Position numbers and translations under genes: made by a program
Notes under the pieces: generated by a model
Seen by the model: only the letters and a program-made list of their open reading frames with translations
What the model was told of the DNA's origin: nothing
The model's database searches: none
Part shown: positions 9,833 through 18,852 of the stretch, piece by piece
Layout: each line of letters starts with the position of its first letter
Position numbering within the stretch: position 1 is the first letter of the stretch
Assembly (NCBI GenBank): GCA_963781155.1
Contig: CAWAEC010000001.1
Location: 1 to 64,000, forward strand
DNA: 64,000 bases
Direction of reading: 5' to 3'
Origin: PALSA-693 sp963781155
GTDB lineage: Bacteria > Actinomycetota > Acidimicrobiia > Acidimicrobiales > Palsa-688

Positions 9833-10270
9833 GTGGCCGTGTCGATGGACCGTCGGATCGTCGTTGGTGTTGATGGCTCGGAATCGTCGCGGCGTGCTCT
9901 GGCTTGGGCCGCAGATCACGCCGAGGTTACTGGCGCGGTGCTCGAAGTAGTCACCACGTGGGAGTGGCCGACCAACTACGGGTGGGCGGTGCCGTTCCCA
10001 AACGGGTGGGACCCCAGATCCGACGCCCAGAAAGTTCAGGACGACGGCGTCGAGCCGGTGCGTCGGGCGCATCCAAGTGTCAAGGTTCGATCCCGAATCG
10101 TAGAGGGTCACCCCGCACCAGTGCTGGTCGAGGCTTCCCAGGGAGCAGAGTTGCTCGTGGTCGGGAGTCGCGGGCACGGGGAGTTCGCCGGGATGCTCCT
10201 CGGGTCGGTGAGTGAGCATTGCGTTACCAATGCCCACTGCCCGGTGCTTGTCCTGCGTGCTCCGCCGTAG
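9833..10270 (+). CDS. Universal stress protein, single domain
   Basis: A 145-residue UspA-fold protein. The N-terminal VVGVDGSESSRRALAWA strand-loop and the C-terminal ATP loop GSRGHGEFAGMLLGS (pattern G-2X-G-9X-G-S/T) are both present, so ATP binding is expected. In mycobacteria, proteins of this family are induced by hypoxia through DosR. The GTG start follows AGGGAGG at 9821-9827. The last ~60 residues are almost repeated by a degenerate fragment at 43080-43271, which shows a recent partial duplication. Confidence 0.9.
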   Translation: MAVSMDRRIVVGVDGSESSRRALAWAADHAEVTGAVLEVVTTWEWPTNYGWAVPFPNGWDPRSDAQKVQDDGVEPVRRAHPSVKVRSRIVEGHPAPVLVEASQGAELLVVGSRGHGEFAGMLLGSVSEHCVTNAHCPVLVLRAPP

Positions 10271-10501
10271 AGGGCCAAGACCAGGACGGGCAGGTTTTGC
10301 CGTGGCCTTGGCCGCGCCCAGGAAACCATTCACCGTCGTAAGTCACGCCTGCGCCCACCACTCATCCGTTCCGGTGGCGATCATCCCGCACTCGGAGTGA
10401 TGGACTCCCTAGCCGACACGTCGCGTAACGTCAGTACCTGCAGGTCATCCCGGTTGGCCAGGCAGGTTCAGGCTGACGATCTGGACGGGGCGGACTGCCG
10501 G

Positions 10502-10948
10502 TTAGCGCGGCGCCGGGACCGGGCTGTCGTGGTGGCCGAAGACGACCTCGGCTGTGACGGGCCGACTCAGGTCGCGAAGATCCTGGGCCAGATCGATGAG
10601 CAGATCGTCGACGGCGATCACTCCCATGAACCTTTCATCCTTCACGACGGCGAGACGGCGGATGCCGTGAGTCCTGAAGATGGCGAACGCCTCATGCAGA
10701 TCCGCCTCGGCGTCGATGGTTACGACCGGTGAGGTCATGACGCTGTCCACCCGGGCGTCCAACGGCAACTCCTTGGCCATACCCCTGCGAACCAGGTCGC
10801 GGTCGGTGATAATGCCCACCAGACGCTCACCGTCGAGGACCGCCAACGCGCCAACCCCAGCCCTGTTCATGGTCGCGGCCGCATCGGTGAAAGTGGCGTC
10901 AGGACGGATGCCTACCGCCGCCCGACGCAATCGCTCATGTACGCGCAT
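10502..10948 (-). CDS. CBS-pair protein
   Basis: A 148-residue protein made of two CBS motifs (residues ~10-65 and ~75-130), which together form a Bateman module that usually binds adenine nucleotides. Visible signatures are GVGALAVLDGERLVGIITD and GIRRLAVVKDERFMGVIAV. The frame opens at 10978, but the ATG at 10948 has GGAAGGA at the right distance, so it is chosen. Proteins of this kind (like mycobacterial Hrp1) sit in DosR regulons. It lies 42 bases from the leftward USP gene upstream of it, probably in one operon. Confidence 0.88.
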   Translation of the reverse strand: MRVHERLRRAAVGIRPDATFTDAAATMNRAGVGALAVLDGERLVGIITDRDLVRRGMAKELPLDARVDSVMTSPVVTIDAEADLHEAFAIFRTHGIRRLAVVKDERFMGVIAVDDLLIDLAQDLRDLSRPVTAEVVFGHHDSPVPAPR

Positions 10949-10990
10949 ATCGTCCTTCCTTCTCGTCCCCCGCGACAAAATATGGCTGGA

Positions 10991-11491
10991 TCAGAGGCCT
11001 GACCGAGCCATGTCGGCAGCATCCGGCTCTTCGGGGCCGGATGCGTTTTTCCGGCTGAGCACGTTCGAGCCGATAACCACCACGGGGCAGCGGGCGCGGC
11101 GCAGGCAGCCCTGACTGACGGACCCCACGAGCATCCTGCTCACCCGCCGGTGGCCGTGGGCCCCCACCACCAACATGGCGGCGCCCGGGGAGATCTCCGT
11201 CAGGGCGGTGGCGGGTGACCCCTCGGCGAGGTGCGTCCTCGCCGGCACCCCGTATCGCTTGGCGCGGGCACCGGCCGCGGCCAACAAGCCACGCCCGCCT
11301 TTCCGGCTGTCGGGCACCCCTGCGAGCGACAGGGGACTGCTTATGGCATCTTCAGTCCAGTGCCATGCGTGAACCAACAACAACCAGCGGTTAGTCCGCT
11401 TTGCCTCGGCCAGCGCCCAGGTGAGCGCTTGATGGCTGCACTCAGAGCCGTCAATCCCAACCACAATGGTCGCTTCGTCAACCGGAGGCAT
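10991..11491 (-). CDS. Universal stress protein, single domain
   Basis: A 166-residue UspA-type protein. IVVGIDGSECSHQALTWAL starts the fold and GAHGHRRVSRMLVGS is the ATP-binding loop. A 25-residue polar tail rich in Asp/Glu/Pro follows the domain. The ATG at 11491 has GAGGAGG upstream; the longer frame from 11530 lacks one. A possible DosR-like box is at 11566-11579. The CBS-pair gene follows 42 bases downstream on the same strand. Confidence 0.88.
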   Translation of the reverse strand: MPPVDEATIVVGIDGSECSHQALTWALAEAKRTNRWLLLVHAWHWTEDAISSPLSLAGVPDSRKGGRGLLAAAGARAKRYGVPARTHLAEGSPATALTEISPGAAMLVVGAHGHRRVSRMLVGSVSQGCLRRARCPVVVIGSNVLSRKNASGPEEPDAADMARSGL

Positions 11492-11565
11492 CGATCCCAC
11501 CTCCTCAGCTGCTTTCATGTCTGCCTTCATGCTTCAGCATCCCACGATCAGCGGCCTGACCGACA

Positions 11566-11579
11566 CGGCCAAACGGCCC
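11566..11579 (-). promoter_or_regulatory. Possible DosR-like box (CGGCCAAACGGCCC)
   Basis: Near-palindrome 75 bases before the USP start at 11491. It is close to the box at 32976 (GGGCCGAACGGCCT). Confidence 0.3.
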
Positions 11580-11716
11580 TCTTTTGAGCCTCTGGTGTCC
11601 TCCGGACATCGTCGGAGCGTCCGGACGAACTTGAAGGCCTCGGGATCGAAAGGCGGTGGTGCGATCATGACTTCCATCATTTGCCCAGGGGACGCGCGGG
11701 CTCAGTCCGTCATCCG

Positions 11717-11929
11717 TCACATCGTGTCTATGGACACAATTCCGACCAGCTCTCCCTCCTCCACCACGGGCAAATGTCGGATCCCGGCGGCCAGCATGGT
11801 CGCAATAGCGCTTCCGACCGCGTCGATCGGCGTCGGGCACCTCGGGTTCGCGCTCATCCACTCGCGGATCCGCACGTCGTCCGGATCGGCGTGATTGGTC
11901 AGAGCCCGGACCAGATCGCGTACCTCCGT
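11717..11929 (-). pseudogene. CBS-domain remnant, C-terminal half only
   Basis: About 70 codons match a second CBS motif (GIRHLPVVEEGELVGIVSI) preceded by VRIREWMSANPRCPTP, ending at a normal stop. The first CBS motif is missing; upstream the frame runs through the antisense of the avidin-like gene, so the remnant has no start of its own. Confidence 0.55.
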
Positions 11930-12025
11930 GTCATGTGGACCTGCCGTTGGACTCTGTTGCGCGGGTGGCCTCGAGGGTAGCTTCCACCTGGTAGGGAGCC
12001 GGTCAGTGAAAAGGGGATGCGTGGC

Positions 12026-12397
12026 ATGAATACGACGAAGGTCGACCAACTTACGGGGACGTGGGTCAACCAGCTGAACTCGCGGCTTTACCTGGAGGAG
12101 GATCCATCCGGGAGCCTGCACGGCAGCTATGTGTCGGGGGTGGGCGACCTGGCCGGCACGCCGTATCCCGTGCTCGGGTTCTGCGAGGTCGGCGGACCTG
12201 ACGGAGCACTCACCCTCGGCTTCGTCGTTCGCTGGACCGAGGATCACTCCGTCACATCATGGTCGGGCCATTACGACCCAGCAACGGGCGAAATGAGCAT
12301 GACGTGGCTCCTGGCGTATCCTGCCGGGCCCGAGCCACTCCGAGCCTGGAAGTCGACACTGGTGGGCCATGACACCTTCCGCCGCCGCCACGCCTGA
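12026..12397 (+). CDS. Avidin/streptavidin-family biotin-binding protein, no signal peptide
   Basis: A 123-residue avidin-fold beta barrel. Every streptavidin biotin contact has a counterpart: N15 and S19 in TWVNQLNSR, Y35 and S37 in GSYVSGVGD (D41 where streptavidin has N49), W70, S75, T77 and W79 in DHSVTSWSGHY, W94 in MTWLL, W108 and D116 in AWKSTLVGHDTF. W108 corresponds to the Trp that reaches the neighbouring subunit, so a dimer or tetramer is expected. Known bacterial avidins are usually secreted, but this one has no signal peptide and would be cytoplasmic. The ATG at 12026 is 10 bases after AAGGGG; an ATG at 12017 is too close to it. A CBS remnant and a CBS-BON gene flank it. Confidence 0.92.
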   Translation: MNTTKVDQLTGTWVNQLNSRLYLEEDPSGSLHGSYVSGVGDLAGTPYPVLGFCEVGGPDGALTLGFVVRWTEDHSVTSWSGHYDPATGEMSMTWLLAYPAGPEPLRAWKSTLVGHDTFRRRHA

Positions 12398-12453
12398 CAG
12401 GCCGGATCAAAGTCGACGGCGAAACCCTTCGCACGCTCGCAAGAAGTGGGTGA

Positions 12454-13191
12454 TCAACTCTCATCGTAAGCGGTGAACGCCGGCTTGGCGCCAGGCTGCT
12501 CAGCGCTCACTCGATTGACCACCTCGATCACACCGGGGAGTTGTCCAACGGCGCTGCCGACGGCATCGACCTCAGTCGCATAGTGGACCGTGCCGGTCAG
12601 AGTAACCACGCCGTCCATGACCCGGGCCTGGACATGATGATCGTCCGGTGACCACAGCGGATCGGCAAGGAGGTCGGCCACCCGCTCACGGACCTCCGGG
12701 TCCGGGCGGTCGAACAGTCGCAGCACATCATGGCGGGATAGGACACCCATCAGCCGGCCGTCCTGTGTCACGGGCAAGGTCCGCAGCTCGTGTCGGAGCA
12801 TACGGCGGGTGACGATGGCAACAGGCTCGTCGGGCCTGCAGGTGATGACATTCTCGGTCATGATCTCACCGGCCGTGAGTCCTTCGGCTCGCTCCCCCCC
12901 GTGGTGCCGATGCTCGACGGCTATGCTCTCGACGAGATCGGACAGGTTATGGCTGCGAATGGATGGGCATCCCTCCCGGCAGATGAGATCGGCCTCGCTG
13001 ACGACACCCACCAACTGGTTGCCAACATCTACCACCGGGACGCACCTGATGTCTCGGTCCAGCAGGACCTCGGCGATGTCTTTGACCGTCGCAGTCGGTT
13101 CGACGGTGACCGCCGTGGCCGTCATCAGATCTCTGACCAGGACCGGAAGGTGGGGATTCTTGCCCCGGGAGTCGCGCTCAGCGTTCGTCAT
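12454..13191 (-). CDS. CBS-CBS-BON protein
   Basis: A 245-residue protein with two CBS motifs (residues ~18-75 and ~105-165; VRDLMTATAVTVEPTATV, CVPVVDVGNQLVGVVSEAD, TLPVTQDGRLMGVLSRHD) and a C-terminal BON domain (~175-235; VMDGVVTLTGTV). CBS pairs sense adenine nucleotides; BON domains associate with membranes or other proteins. It is paralogous to the gene at 37144, sharing the architecture and the SEADL/CREG segment. A DosR-like box lies 96 bases upstream at 13287-13300, and weaker ones lie farther out. Confidence 0.9.
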   Translation of the reverse strand: MTNAERDSRGKNPHLPVLVRDLMTATAVTVEPTATVKDIAEVLLDRDIRCVPVVDVGNQLVGVVSEADLICREGCPSIRSHNLSDLVESIAVEHRHHGGERAEGLTAGEIMTENVITCRPDEPVAIVTRRMLRHELRTLPVTQDGRLMGVLSRHDVLRLFDRPDPEVRERVADLLADPLWSPDDHHVQARVMDGVVTLTGTVHYATEVDAVGSAVGQLPGVIEVVNRVSAEQPGAKPAFTAYDES

Positions 13192-13286
13192 TTTTCCGCT
13201 CCTATCCGAATGGATCTCCCTGCATTCTGGACCTTCTTCATGGCATCATCACGTAAGCATGACCTGATCGGCAGGGTCTCTCAGAT

Positions 13287-13300
13287 AGGCCGAACGTCAT
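13287..13300 (-). promoter_or_regulatory. DosR-like box (AGGCCGAACGTCAT) before CBS-BON gene
   Basis: Imperfect match to GGGCC-N4-GTCCC, 96 bases before the CBS-BON start. Confidence 0.35.
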
Positions 13301-14135
13301 GACGCTCCCGTCCCAGGATTCCAGCGCCATCGATGGACCAGGTGATGGCCTGCCAGGGCCAAGCATTCCTGTCCCGACAACACATCAACTTTCGGAGGCA
13401 TATGAGCAGAGTCGCTTGACACTGCCTCGCCACGGTAGGGCTGAAAGTCTCTTCCGCGGTTCGCAGCGTCCTTGCCAGATGCACCGGGAAGCGTAGAAAG
13501 AACCGCTCGCCCACCGGCTCCGAAACGTCACTTACCGGAACCGGTAGGGCGGTCCTGCTTTGTTGTCACGACGCCACAATAAGATCTGTCGCGGCGAGGT
13601 CGGCAGGGCCAAAAGTCACTCATCGGGTCCGAGCCCTCCGGCCCCGCCACCAGCCATTAAGCACCGGAATGGGACCCCTTTTTCACCGCCGTCGTAACGG
13701 GACGGTGCAATTCGATGCTGAGTTGCGAACCGCGGCCGAGTTGCCCGGCCGTCAGCAACCAAACGCGCACCAAGCATCGAGCCGGGCGGTCCCGAGCCGA
13801 CGGTTTGGTGCCCACCCCGACCGGTGACCTTCGACTCTAATCGTCATGGCCTCCCAGCTTCATCCTGGAAGCACGAAACAAATGAATGGGGTGCCGTGAA
13901 GTCGTCCCGTATAAGTGATCAGCCGTTGGCGAAGCAAGCAAGAATGCTGGGCATTGATGGACTGGGCCGAACGTGAAGTACCAACCAGAGGCCTCCGATG
14001 CGACGCCGCCCCCGCGCCGACAACGGCACGACCACACGCCCGAAGTGTGGTCATCTGTTTCCAACGACGAAGGCGCCGCTGCGTCCATCGGCGAGGCCGC
14101 TCGCGCTGCGTTGGTGAGCGGCCTGAGGGTGTCGC
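13301..14135. other. Long intergenic region with two further box-like sites
   Basis: About 830 bases with no supported gene. It holds GGGCTGAAAGTCTC at 13438-13451 and GGGCCAAAAGTCAC at 13606-13619, both close to the DosR-like consensus but far from any start. The long frames here on both strands are antisense or out-of-frame extensions of the pyk region. The boxes may mark decayed promoters. Confidence 0.4.
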
Positions 14136-14149
14136 TGGCCTTCGGTCCC
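14136..14149 (+). promoter_or_regulatory. DosR-like box (TGGCCTTCGGTCCC) before pyk
   Basis: Half-sites GGCC and GTCCC separated by four bases, 40 bases before the pyk GTG start, the same distance seen before the hydrogenase and second CBS-BON genes. Confidence 0.45.
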
Positions 14150-14189
14150 CTCCGTCGCCTCCGGACCTCGCCATCCAAAGGAGATACCC

Positions 14190-15998
14190 GTGCGGACACC
14201 TGAGAACTCCAACGACGTCGGGCGGGCCTCGATCAGCCGCGAATTGGTTCGGCTGGAGGACCTCATGCGATCCTGGGAGGACGCTCACGCCGCGGACATT
14301 GCGGCGGTGGACCCCGTCCACAGAGCGGATGCGGTCAACGTTGCTCACTATTTGGCGTTGCGCCACGGCGATGTCCGTCACTTGCAACGCTGGTTGGGCG
14401 AGCGGGGTCTGTCCTCGCTGGGAAGGTGCGAACCGCACGTGCTGGCCACCGTCGAGAGCGTCCGTGCCGCGCTGGAGGGCACGGTAGCGGTTTCGGGGCC
14501 TACCACCCTCAGTTTCGAGGACGGCCGCGCCGCCCTCGATCACAACACCGACGCTCTCTTCGGTTCCCGGCCTTCGGGCCGGGTGCCGCGCATCATGGTG
14601 ACCCTCCCCACCGAGGCCGCCGACGACTATGCACTGGTGCGGCAACTGGTGGTTGCCGGCATGGACATCGCCCGCATCAACGGCGCCCACGACGACCGGG
14701 CCGCCTGGGAGCGCATGGCCGCCCACGTGCGCAAAGCGTCCGCCGACGCCAACCGACCGTGTCGAGTGTCGATGGACCTGCCGGGACCCAAGCTGCGGAC
14801 CGGCCCACTCGCCGACGGGCCCCAAGTAGTCAAGCTCCGACCCGAACGCGACCTTCGGGGCATCGCCATCAAACCGGCAGTCGCGTCGCTGGTCGCCGGC
14901 TTTGCATCCGACACCCACGGTACGGCCCTGCCGGTCGACCTGTCGTGGATCGGACGCCGGAAACTGGGCGACGAGATCACCATGGTCGACACTCGAGGGT
15001 CGCGGCGTCGGCTGCATATCATCGAAGCGGCACCGGGAAGGTGCGCGTTCGAGTGTTGGGACACCACCTACATGGAGACGGGCGCCGTCTTGGCCTGCGA
15101 GGCCGACACGACCCAGGTGGGTGTGCTGGCCAGGATCCCGCAATCCCACTTGCTTTGCGTGGGCGACGCCCTCACGCTGACCCCCGATCTCGCTCCCGCG
15201 ATGCCGTGGCGTCACGGCCAATCCGGGTGCGCCCGCATCGGATGCACCCTGCCGTCCGCTTTCGACGCAGCCAAGCCCGGCCAACGGGTGATCCTCGACG
15301 ACGGGAAGATCACCGGCGTCATCGAAGCCGTCGGCACCGACGGGCTGGATGTGCGCATCCTCACCGCCGCGGCCGGAGGGTCACGCCTGCGAGCGGAGAA
15401 AGGGATCAATCTGCCCGACACCGATGTCGCCGCCGCGGCGGTAACCGACGCCGACCTGCCCCTGCTCGAGGCGGCCGCCACGCACGCCGACATGGTGGCC
15501 CTGTCATTCTTGCGGCACGAGCGCGACGTCGACGCCGTGCACGAGTACCTCACCCGAGTCGGAGGGCAGCACCTCGGGCTCATCTTGAAGATCGAGACTA
15601 CCGCGGCGTTCAGTCGACTCCCCGAGATCCTGCTGCACGCCATGCGGTCCCGGCGCGTCGGGGTCATGATCGCCCGAGGAGACCTGGCCGTCGAAGCGGG
15701 CTACGAACGCCTCGCCGAGATGCAAGAGGAAATCCTCTGGTTGTGCGAGGCTGCACACCTGCCGGTGATCTGGGCCACCGAGGTCCTCGACCAACTAGCT
15801 CGCACCGGACAGCCCTCTCGAGCCGAAGTCACCGATGCGGCCATGGCACAGCGAGCCGAGTGCGTCATGCTCAACAAAGGACCCCACATCGATGCCGCCA
15901 TCGTCGTGCTCGACGACATCCTGCGACGCATGTCCGGACATCAGCGCAAGAAGACGCCGCTACTGCGCCCCCTGGCCAGCTGGAATCGAACAACCTGA
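14190..15998 (+). CDS. pyk: Pyruvate kinase, atypical long form
   Basis: A 602-residue enzyme converting phosphoenolpyruvate and ADP to pyruvate and ATP. The pyruvate kinase core starts near residue 132 (RIMVTLPTEAADDY). SMDLPGPKLRTG is the nucleotide/K+ loop, ILKIETTAAFSRL carries the catalytic Lys, VGVMIARGDLAVEAGYERL binds the metal, and TGQPSRAEVTDAAMAQRAE replaces the usual PTRAEV(S/N)D helix. Two features are odd: a ~130-residue N-terminal extension of unknown role, and no C-terminal domain, so the usual allosteric site is lacking. The GTG start follows AAAGGAGA. A DosR-like box 40 bases upstream suggests hypoxic control. Confidence 0.85.
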   Translation: MRTPENSNDVGRASISRELVRLEDLMRSWEDAHAADIAAVDPVHRADAVNVAHYLALRHGDVRHLQRWLGERGLSSLGRCEPHVLATVESVRAALEGTVAVSGPTTLSFEDGRAALDHNTDALFGSRPSGRVPRIMVTLPTEAADDYALVRQLVVAGMDIARINGAHDDRAAWERMAAHVRKASADANRPCRVSMDLPGPKLRTGPLADGPQVVKLRPERDLRGIAIKPAVASLVAGFASDTHGTALPVDLSWIGRRKLGDEITMVDTRGSRRRLHIIEAAPGRCAFECWDTTYMETGAVLACEADTTQVGVLARIPQSHLLCVGDALTLTPDLAPAMPWRHGQSGCARIGCTLPSAFDAAKPGQRVILDDGKITGVIEAVGTDGLDVRILTAAAGGSRLRAEKGINLPDTDVAAAAVTDADLPLLEAAATHADMVALSFLRHERDVDAVHEYLTRVGGQHLGLILKIETTAAFSRLPEILLHAMRSRRVGVMIARGDLAVEAGYERLAEMQEEILWLCEAAHLPVIWATEVLDQLARTGQPSRAEVTDAAMAQRAECVMLNKGPHIDAAIVVLDDILRRMSGHQRKKTPLLRPLASWNRTT

Positions 15999-16255
15999 TC
16001 CGGCCGACCCCCGACCCGAAAGGCCGCCCGCAAGCCAGCCGGTTTGCGTTGTCGATCCTCGAAGACTTGGGCCGCTCACCCGGTCAAGGGAACGTCGTTA
16101 ATCGGAGAGCGGGCGACGAGGCGACGAACAAGTGGGGCACCCTCCAGACGCTCATCGGCGGCGTTAGAAAACGCTGGCTGACTGAACCTGGTGCAGATCG
16201 CTGCTGGAACGCCAGTCGATGGTGTCAGGAGTCGGCCGTGCGGGCCCGGTGCTGG
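15999..16255. other. Intergenic between convergent pyk and ABC exporter
   Basis: About 257 bases; no gene or clear terminator seen. Confidence 0.4.
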
Positions 16256-17914
16256 TCAGGCGCCGAGCGTGTCCCGGCGGTTGAAAAGCACGCCTCCGAT
16301 GGCAGCGCCGAGCACACCGAGTCCTGTTATCATGGCTGCGCTGGCCCAGTCGGGGCTGGTCGCAGGGGCGGGGACCATGTGGAAGAACACCGAGGTGTCC
16401 AGGATCCAGTGGTTGGTGTGGATGGCCGCCCCGATGAACTCGAGGAGGAACGACCACGCCAGGTAGCCGTAGGCGACGGCCGCGGTGCGCCGGGGCCAAG
16501 CGCCGAGCACCAGGGCGCCGAGGCCGAGAACGAACACTGATGGCGGCACGGTGTTGATCCCGGAGGCCAAGACCGAGCTGAAGGCTATGCCACCGTGCTG
16601 GCTGGCGGCGCCGGCCCAGGCGCCGACGCCGGCCAGGAGACCGGCTGTGAGGAGCAGAATGGTCGAGAGGCCCAGTCGGCCGGCGAACCAAGTTCTGCGG
16701 CTCAGGGGACGGACCACCAGGTTCTCCAAGCGCCCGTCAGCTTCTTCGCTCCGAATGGCGACAATCTGGCCGGCTGCGATGAGGGCGATCAGCAGGGCCA
16801 GTAAGAGGAACGTGAGCCCGAGGTAGGCGGCGACGAGGGAGCCGTGTCCGCCCAGGCGGGCGAGCGCCTTCTCGATAGTGCTGTTGCCGGTAACGGCCTT
16901 GGTGGCGGACTCGGCCACGGTGCCGATCAGTATCGACATCGCGGCTACCGCGAACAGCCAACCGAGGGCTACTGGCCGCATGAGCCTGGTCGCCAACCCG
17001 ACCGGGTTGCCGAGCAGAGCCAGGTGCGGGGGTGCGGTGTCGCGATCGGCGAGAGTGGCGGCGCCGAGGTCCCGGGTTCCGGCGAGACGCACGGTGACGG
17101 CACTGACCGCCACCACCAAGGCGAGCACCGGGAGCAGGGCGATGGGGTGGGGGGTCGTGAGCGGGCGCGCCTCCTCGATCCAGCCGAGCGGGCTGAGCCA
17201 CACCATCCAGTGCACGCTCGGATCGGAATCAGCCACCATACGCAGCGCATAGGCGACGCCGAAGATGACCGCCGCCATGGAGGCGGCCCGGCGGCGGGTG
17301 TTGGCCAGCTGGCTGGTGAGCGCCCCGACGGCGAGAAAGACCGCTGCGCCGGCCACCAGGGTCAGCGAGAAGTACAGGGATTGGGCGAGGCTGAAGCCGA
17401 CTGACGGGGCTCGACCGGTGAGCACTGTGCCGACGGTGGTCACGACAAACAACGCCACCAGCCCGACCCCGAGGCCGGCCATAGCTTGGGCCCCGCCGCC
17501 ACGGCGGGTGGTCTGGCCGGCGAGGAGCAGTTCGTAGCGGCCGGCCTCCTCCTCACCGCGCAGGAGCCGGGTGGAGGTGAGCAGCCCCCAGATGGCCCCG
17601 AGCAGGCTCAGGATTCCGAGGGCCCGCCAGGACAAGTAGCCGGCCACCGTGTTGATGGCTCGGGCCGGACCGATCAAGGCGGTAATGCCGATGTTGGTAC
17701 CGAAGGCGTGAGCCAGCTGGTCGCGCGAGGCCTGGGTCTTATAGGCCGACGTATACCCGAAGGTCTGCGCCGCCACGTAGAAGGCGAAGATCGACCCCCA
17801 CAGGAGGCCCGAACGTCCGGCTCGGCTCGATACCTGCCGGGCCACCACCCGCTGCGGGTACCGGCCCATTAGAGAGAGGTCCCGAGGCCGGCCCTTAACG
17901 AGCAGGTCGGTCAC
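16256..17914 (-). CDS. ABC exporter membrane subunit, polyketide-antibiotic exporter type (COG3559)
   Basis: A 552-residue membrane protein with about 12 hydrophobic helices in two halves, each starting with an amphipathic ABC-2-like segment. Signatures include LLRGEEEAGRYELLLAGQTT and, in the second half, RSEEADGRLENLVVRPLSRR, typical of the double-length permeases called exporters of polyketide antibiotics. The GTG start at 17914 overlaps the stop of the ATPase gene (GTGA), so the two form a coupled operon. The frame extends upstream to 18334, but that part is out-of-frame ATPase sequence. The substrate is unknown; drug or lipid export is plausible. Confidence 0.85.
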   Translation of the reverse strand: MTDLLVKGRPRDLSLMGRYPQRVVARQVSSRAGRSGLLWGSIFAFYVAAQTFGYTSAYKTQASRDQLAHAFGTNIGITALIGPARAINTVAGYLSWRALGILSLLGAIWGLLTSTRLLRGEEEAGRYELLLAGQTTRRGGGAQAMAGLGVGLVALFVVTTVGTVLTGRAPSVGFSLAQSLYFSLTLVAGAAVFLAVGALTSQLANTRRRAASMAAVIFGVAYALRMVADSDPSVHWMVWLSPLGWIEEARPLTTPHPIALLPVLALVVAVSAVTVRLAGTRDLGAATLADRDTAPPHLALLGNPVGLATRLMRPVALGWLFAVAAMSILIGTVAESATKAVTGNSTIEKALARLGGHGSLVAAYLGLTFLLLALLIALIAAGQIVAIRSEEADGRLENLVVRPLSRRTWFAGRLGLSTILLLTAGLLAGVGAWAGAASQHGGIAFSSVLASGINTVPPSVFVLGLGALVLGAWPRRTAAVAYGYLAWSFLLEFIGAAIHTNHWILDTSVFFHMVPAPATSPDWASAAMITGLGVLGAAIGGVLFNRRDTLGA

Positions 17915-18852
17915 GGTCCACCCGGAGCGGACCCGGTCGAGACCCCGGCAGGGACCGGGGTAGCCCCGTCGGCTCCGTAATGAGCCAGGAACAGCTCCTC
18001 CAGCGAGGGCTCGCGGCTGAGCAGCTCGCGAACCCCGGTGCCGGCCAGGGCGTCGACGAGCGGCTCGATCGAGCCCTGGACCTCCAGGTGGACATGGCGT
18101 CCATCTACCACGGCCCGCTTGACGCCGGCCACATCGGCGAGGTCGGGTGGTGTCGCGTCGAAGACGGCCTCGACGCTCAACGTCGAAAGGTGACGCATCT
18201 GGTCGAGGGTCCCGATCTCGACCAGCCGTCCGTCGCGAAGAATGCCCACCCGGTCGCAAAGGGCCTCGACCTCGCTGAGGATGTGCGACGAGAGGAACAC
18301 GGTCTGGCCGACCTGGCGGGCCTCTTGGATGCAATGGCGAAACGCCTGTTCCATCAACGGGTCCAGGCCGCTGGTGGGCTCGTCGAGCAGAAGCAGATCC
18401 GGCCTGGTCATCAGCGCCGCGATGAGCAGCACCTTCTGGCGGTTGCCCTTGGAGTAAGCCCGCACCTTCTTCGACGGGTCGAGATCGAACCGCCGGATGA
18501 GCTCATCACGATAGGCCCGGTCGACGTGCCCTTGCACCCGTCCCAGCAGGTGCAACGTCTCGGCTCCCGTGAGCGAGGGCCACAGGTTGGACTCTCCCGG
18601 CACGTAAGCGAGACGACGATGGACGTCCACCGTCTGGCGCTGGCAGTCAAGCCCGAAGATCTCGGCCCGGCCCGCCGTCGGTCGGGCCAGGCCGAGCAGC
18701 AGACGGATAGTGGTCGTCTTGCCGGCCCCATTGGGCCCCAGATACCCAACAACCTCCCCCTCCGCGATGTCCAAGTCGAGGTCGCTCAGCGCCGCCACGT
18801 CGCCGTAGCGCTTGGTGAGACCCTCAGTGTGGACCGCGGGCGCGCCCATCAT
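17911..18852 (-). CDS. ABC transporter ATP-binding protein
   Basis: A 313-residue nucleotide-binding subunit. Walker A is GPNGAGKTTT, the signature loop is degenerate (YSKGNRQKV in place of LSGGQ), Walker B is LLLLDEPTSGLDPL and the switch His is in FLSSHILSEVE. A C-terminal ~90-residue accessory domain ends in EPSLEELFLAHYG, typical of DrrA-like exporters. ATG at 18852 or 18849 follows GGAGGT. It partners with the permease at 16256. Confidence 0.9.
   Translation of the reverse strand: MMGAPAVHTEGLTKRYGDVAALSDLDLDIAEGEVVGYLGPNGAGKTTTIRLLLGLARPTAGRAEIFGLDCQRQTVDVHRRLAYVPGESNLWPSLTGAETLHLLGRVQGHVDRAYRDELIRRFDLDPSKKVRAYSKGNRQKVLLIAALMTRPDLLLLDEPTSGLDPLMEQAFRHCIQEARQVGQTVFLSSHILSEVEALCDRVGILRDGRLVEIGTLDQMRHLSTLSVEAVFDATPPDLADVAGVKRAVVDGRHVHLEVQGSIEPLVDALAGTGVRELLSREPSLEELFLAHYGADGATPVPAGVSTGSAPGGP

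Noticed and set aside
13860..15284. 474-codon minus-strand frame opposite pyk
   Set aside because: Antisense shadow created by high GC at third positions; composition is Gly/Arg/Val-rich without motifs or a ribosome site.
14426..16540. 704-codon open frame on the plus strand over pyk
   Set aside because: It is the +2 shadow of pyk: Arg/Pro/His-rich, no domain, and the pyk frame has every catalytic motif.
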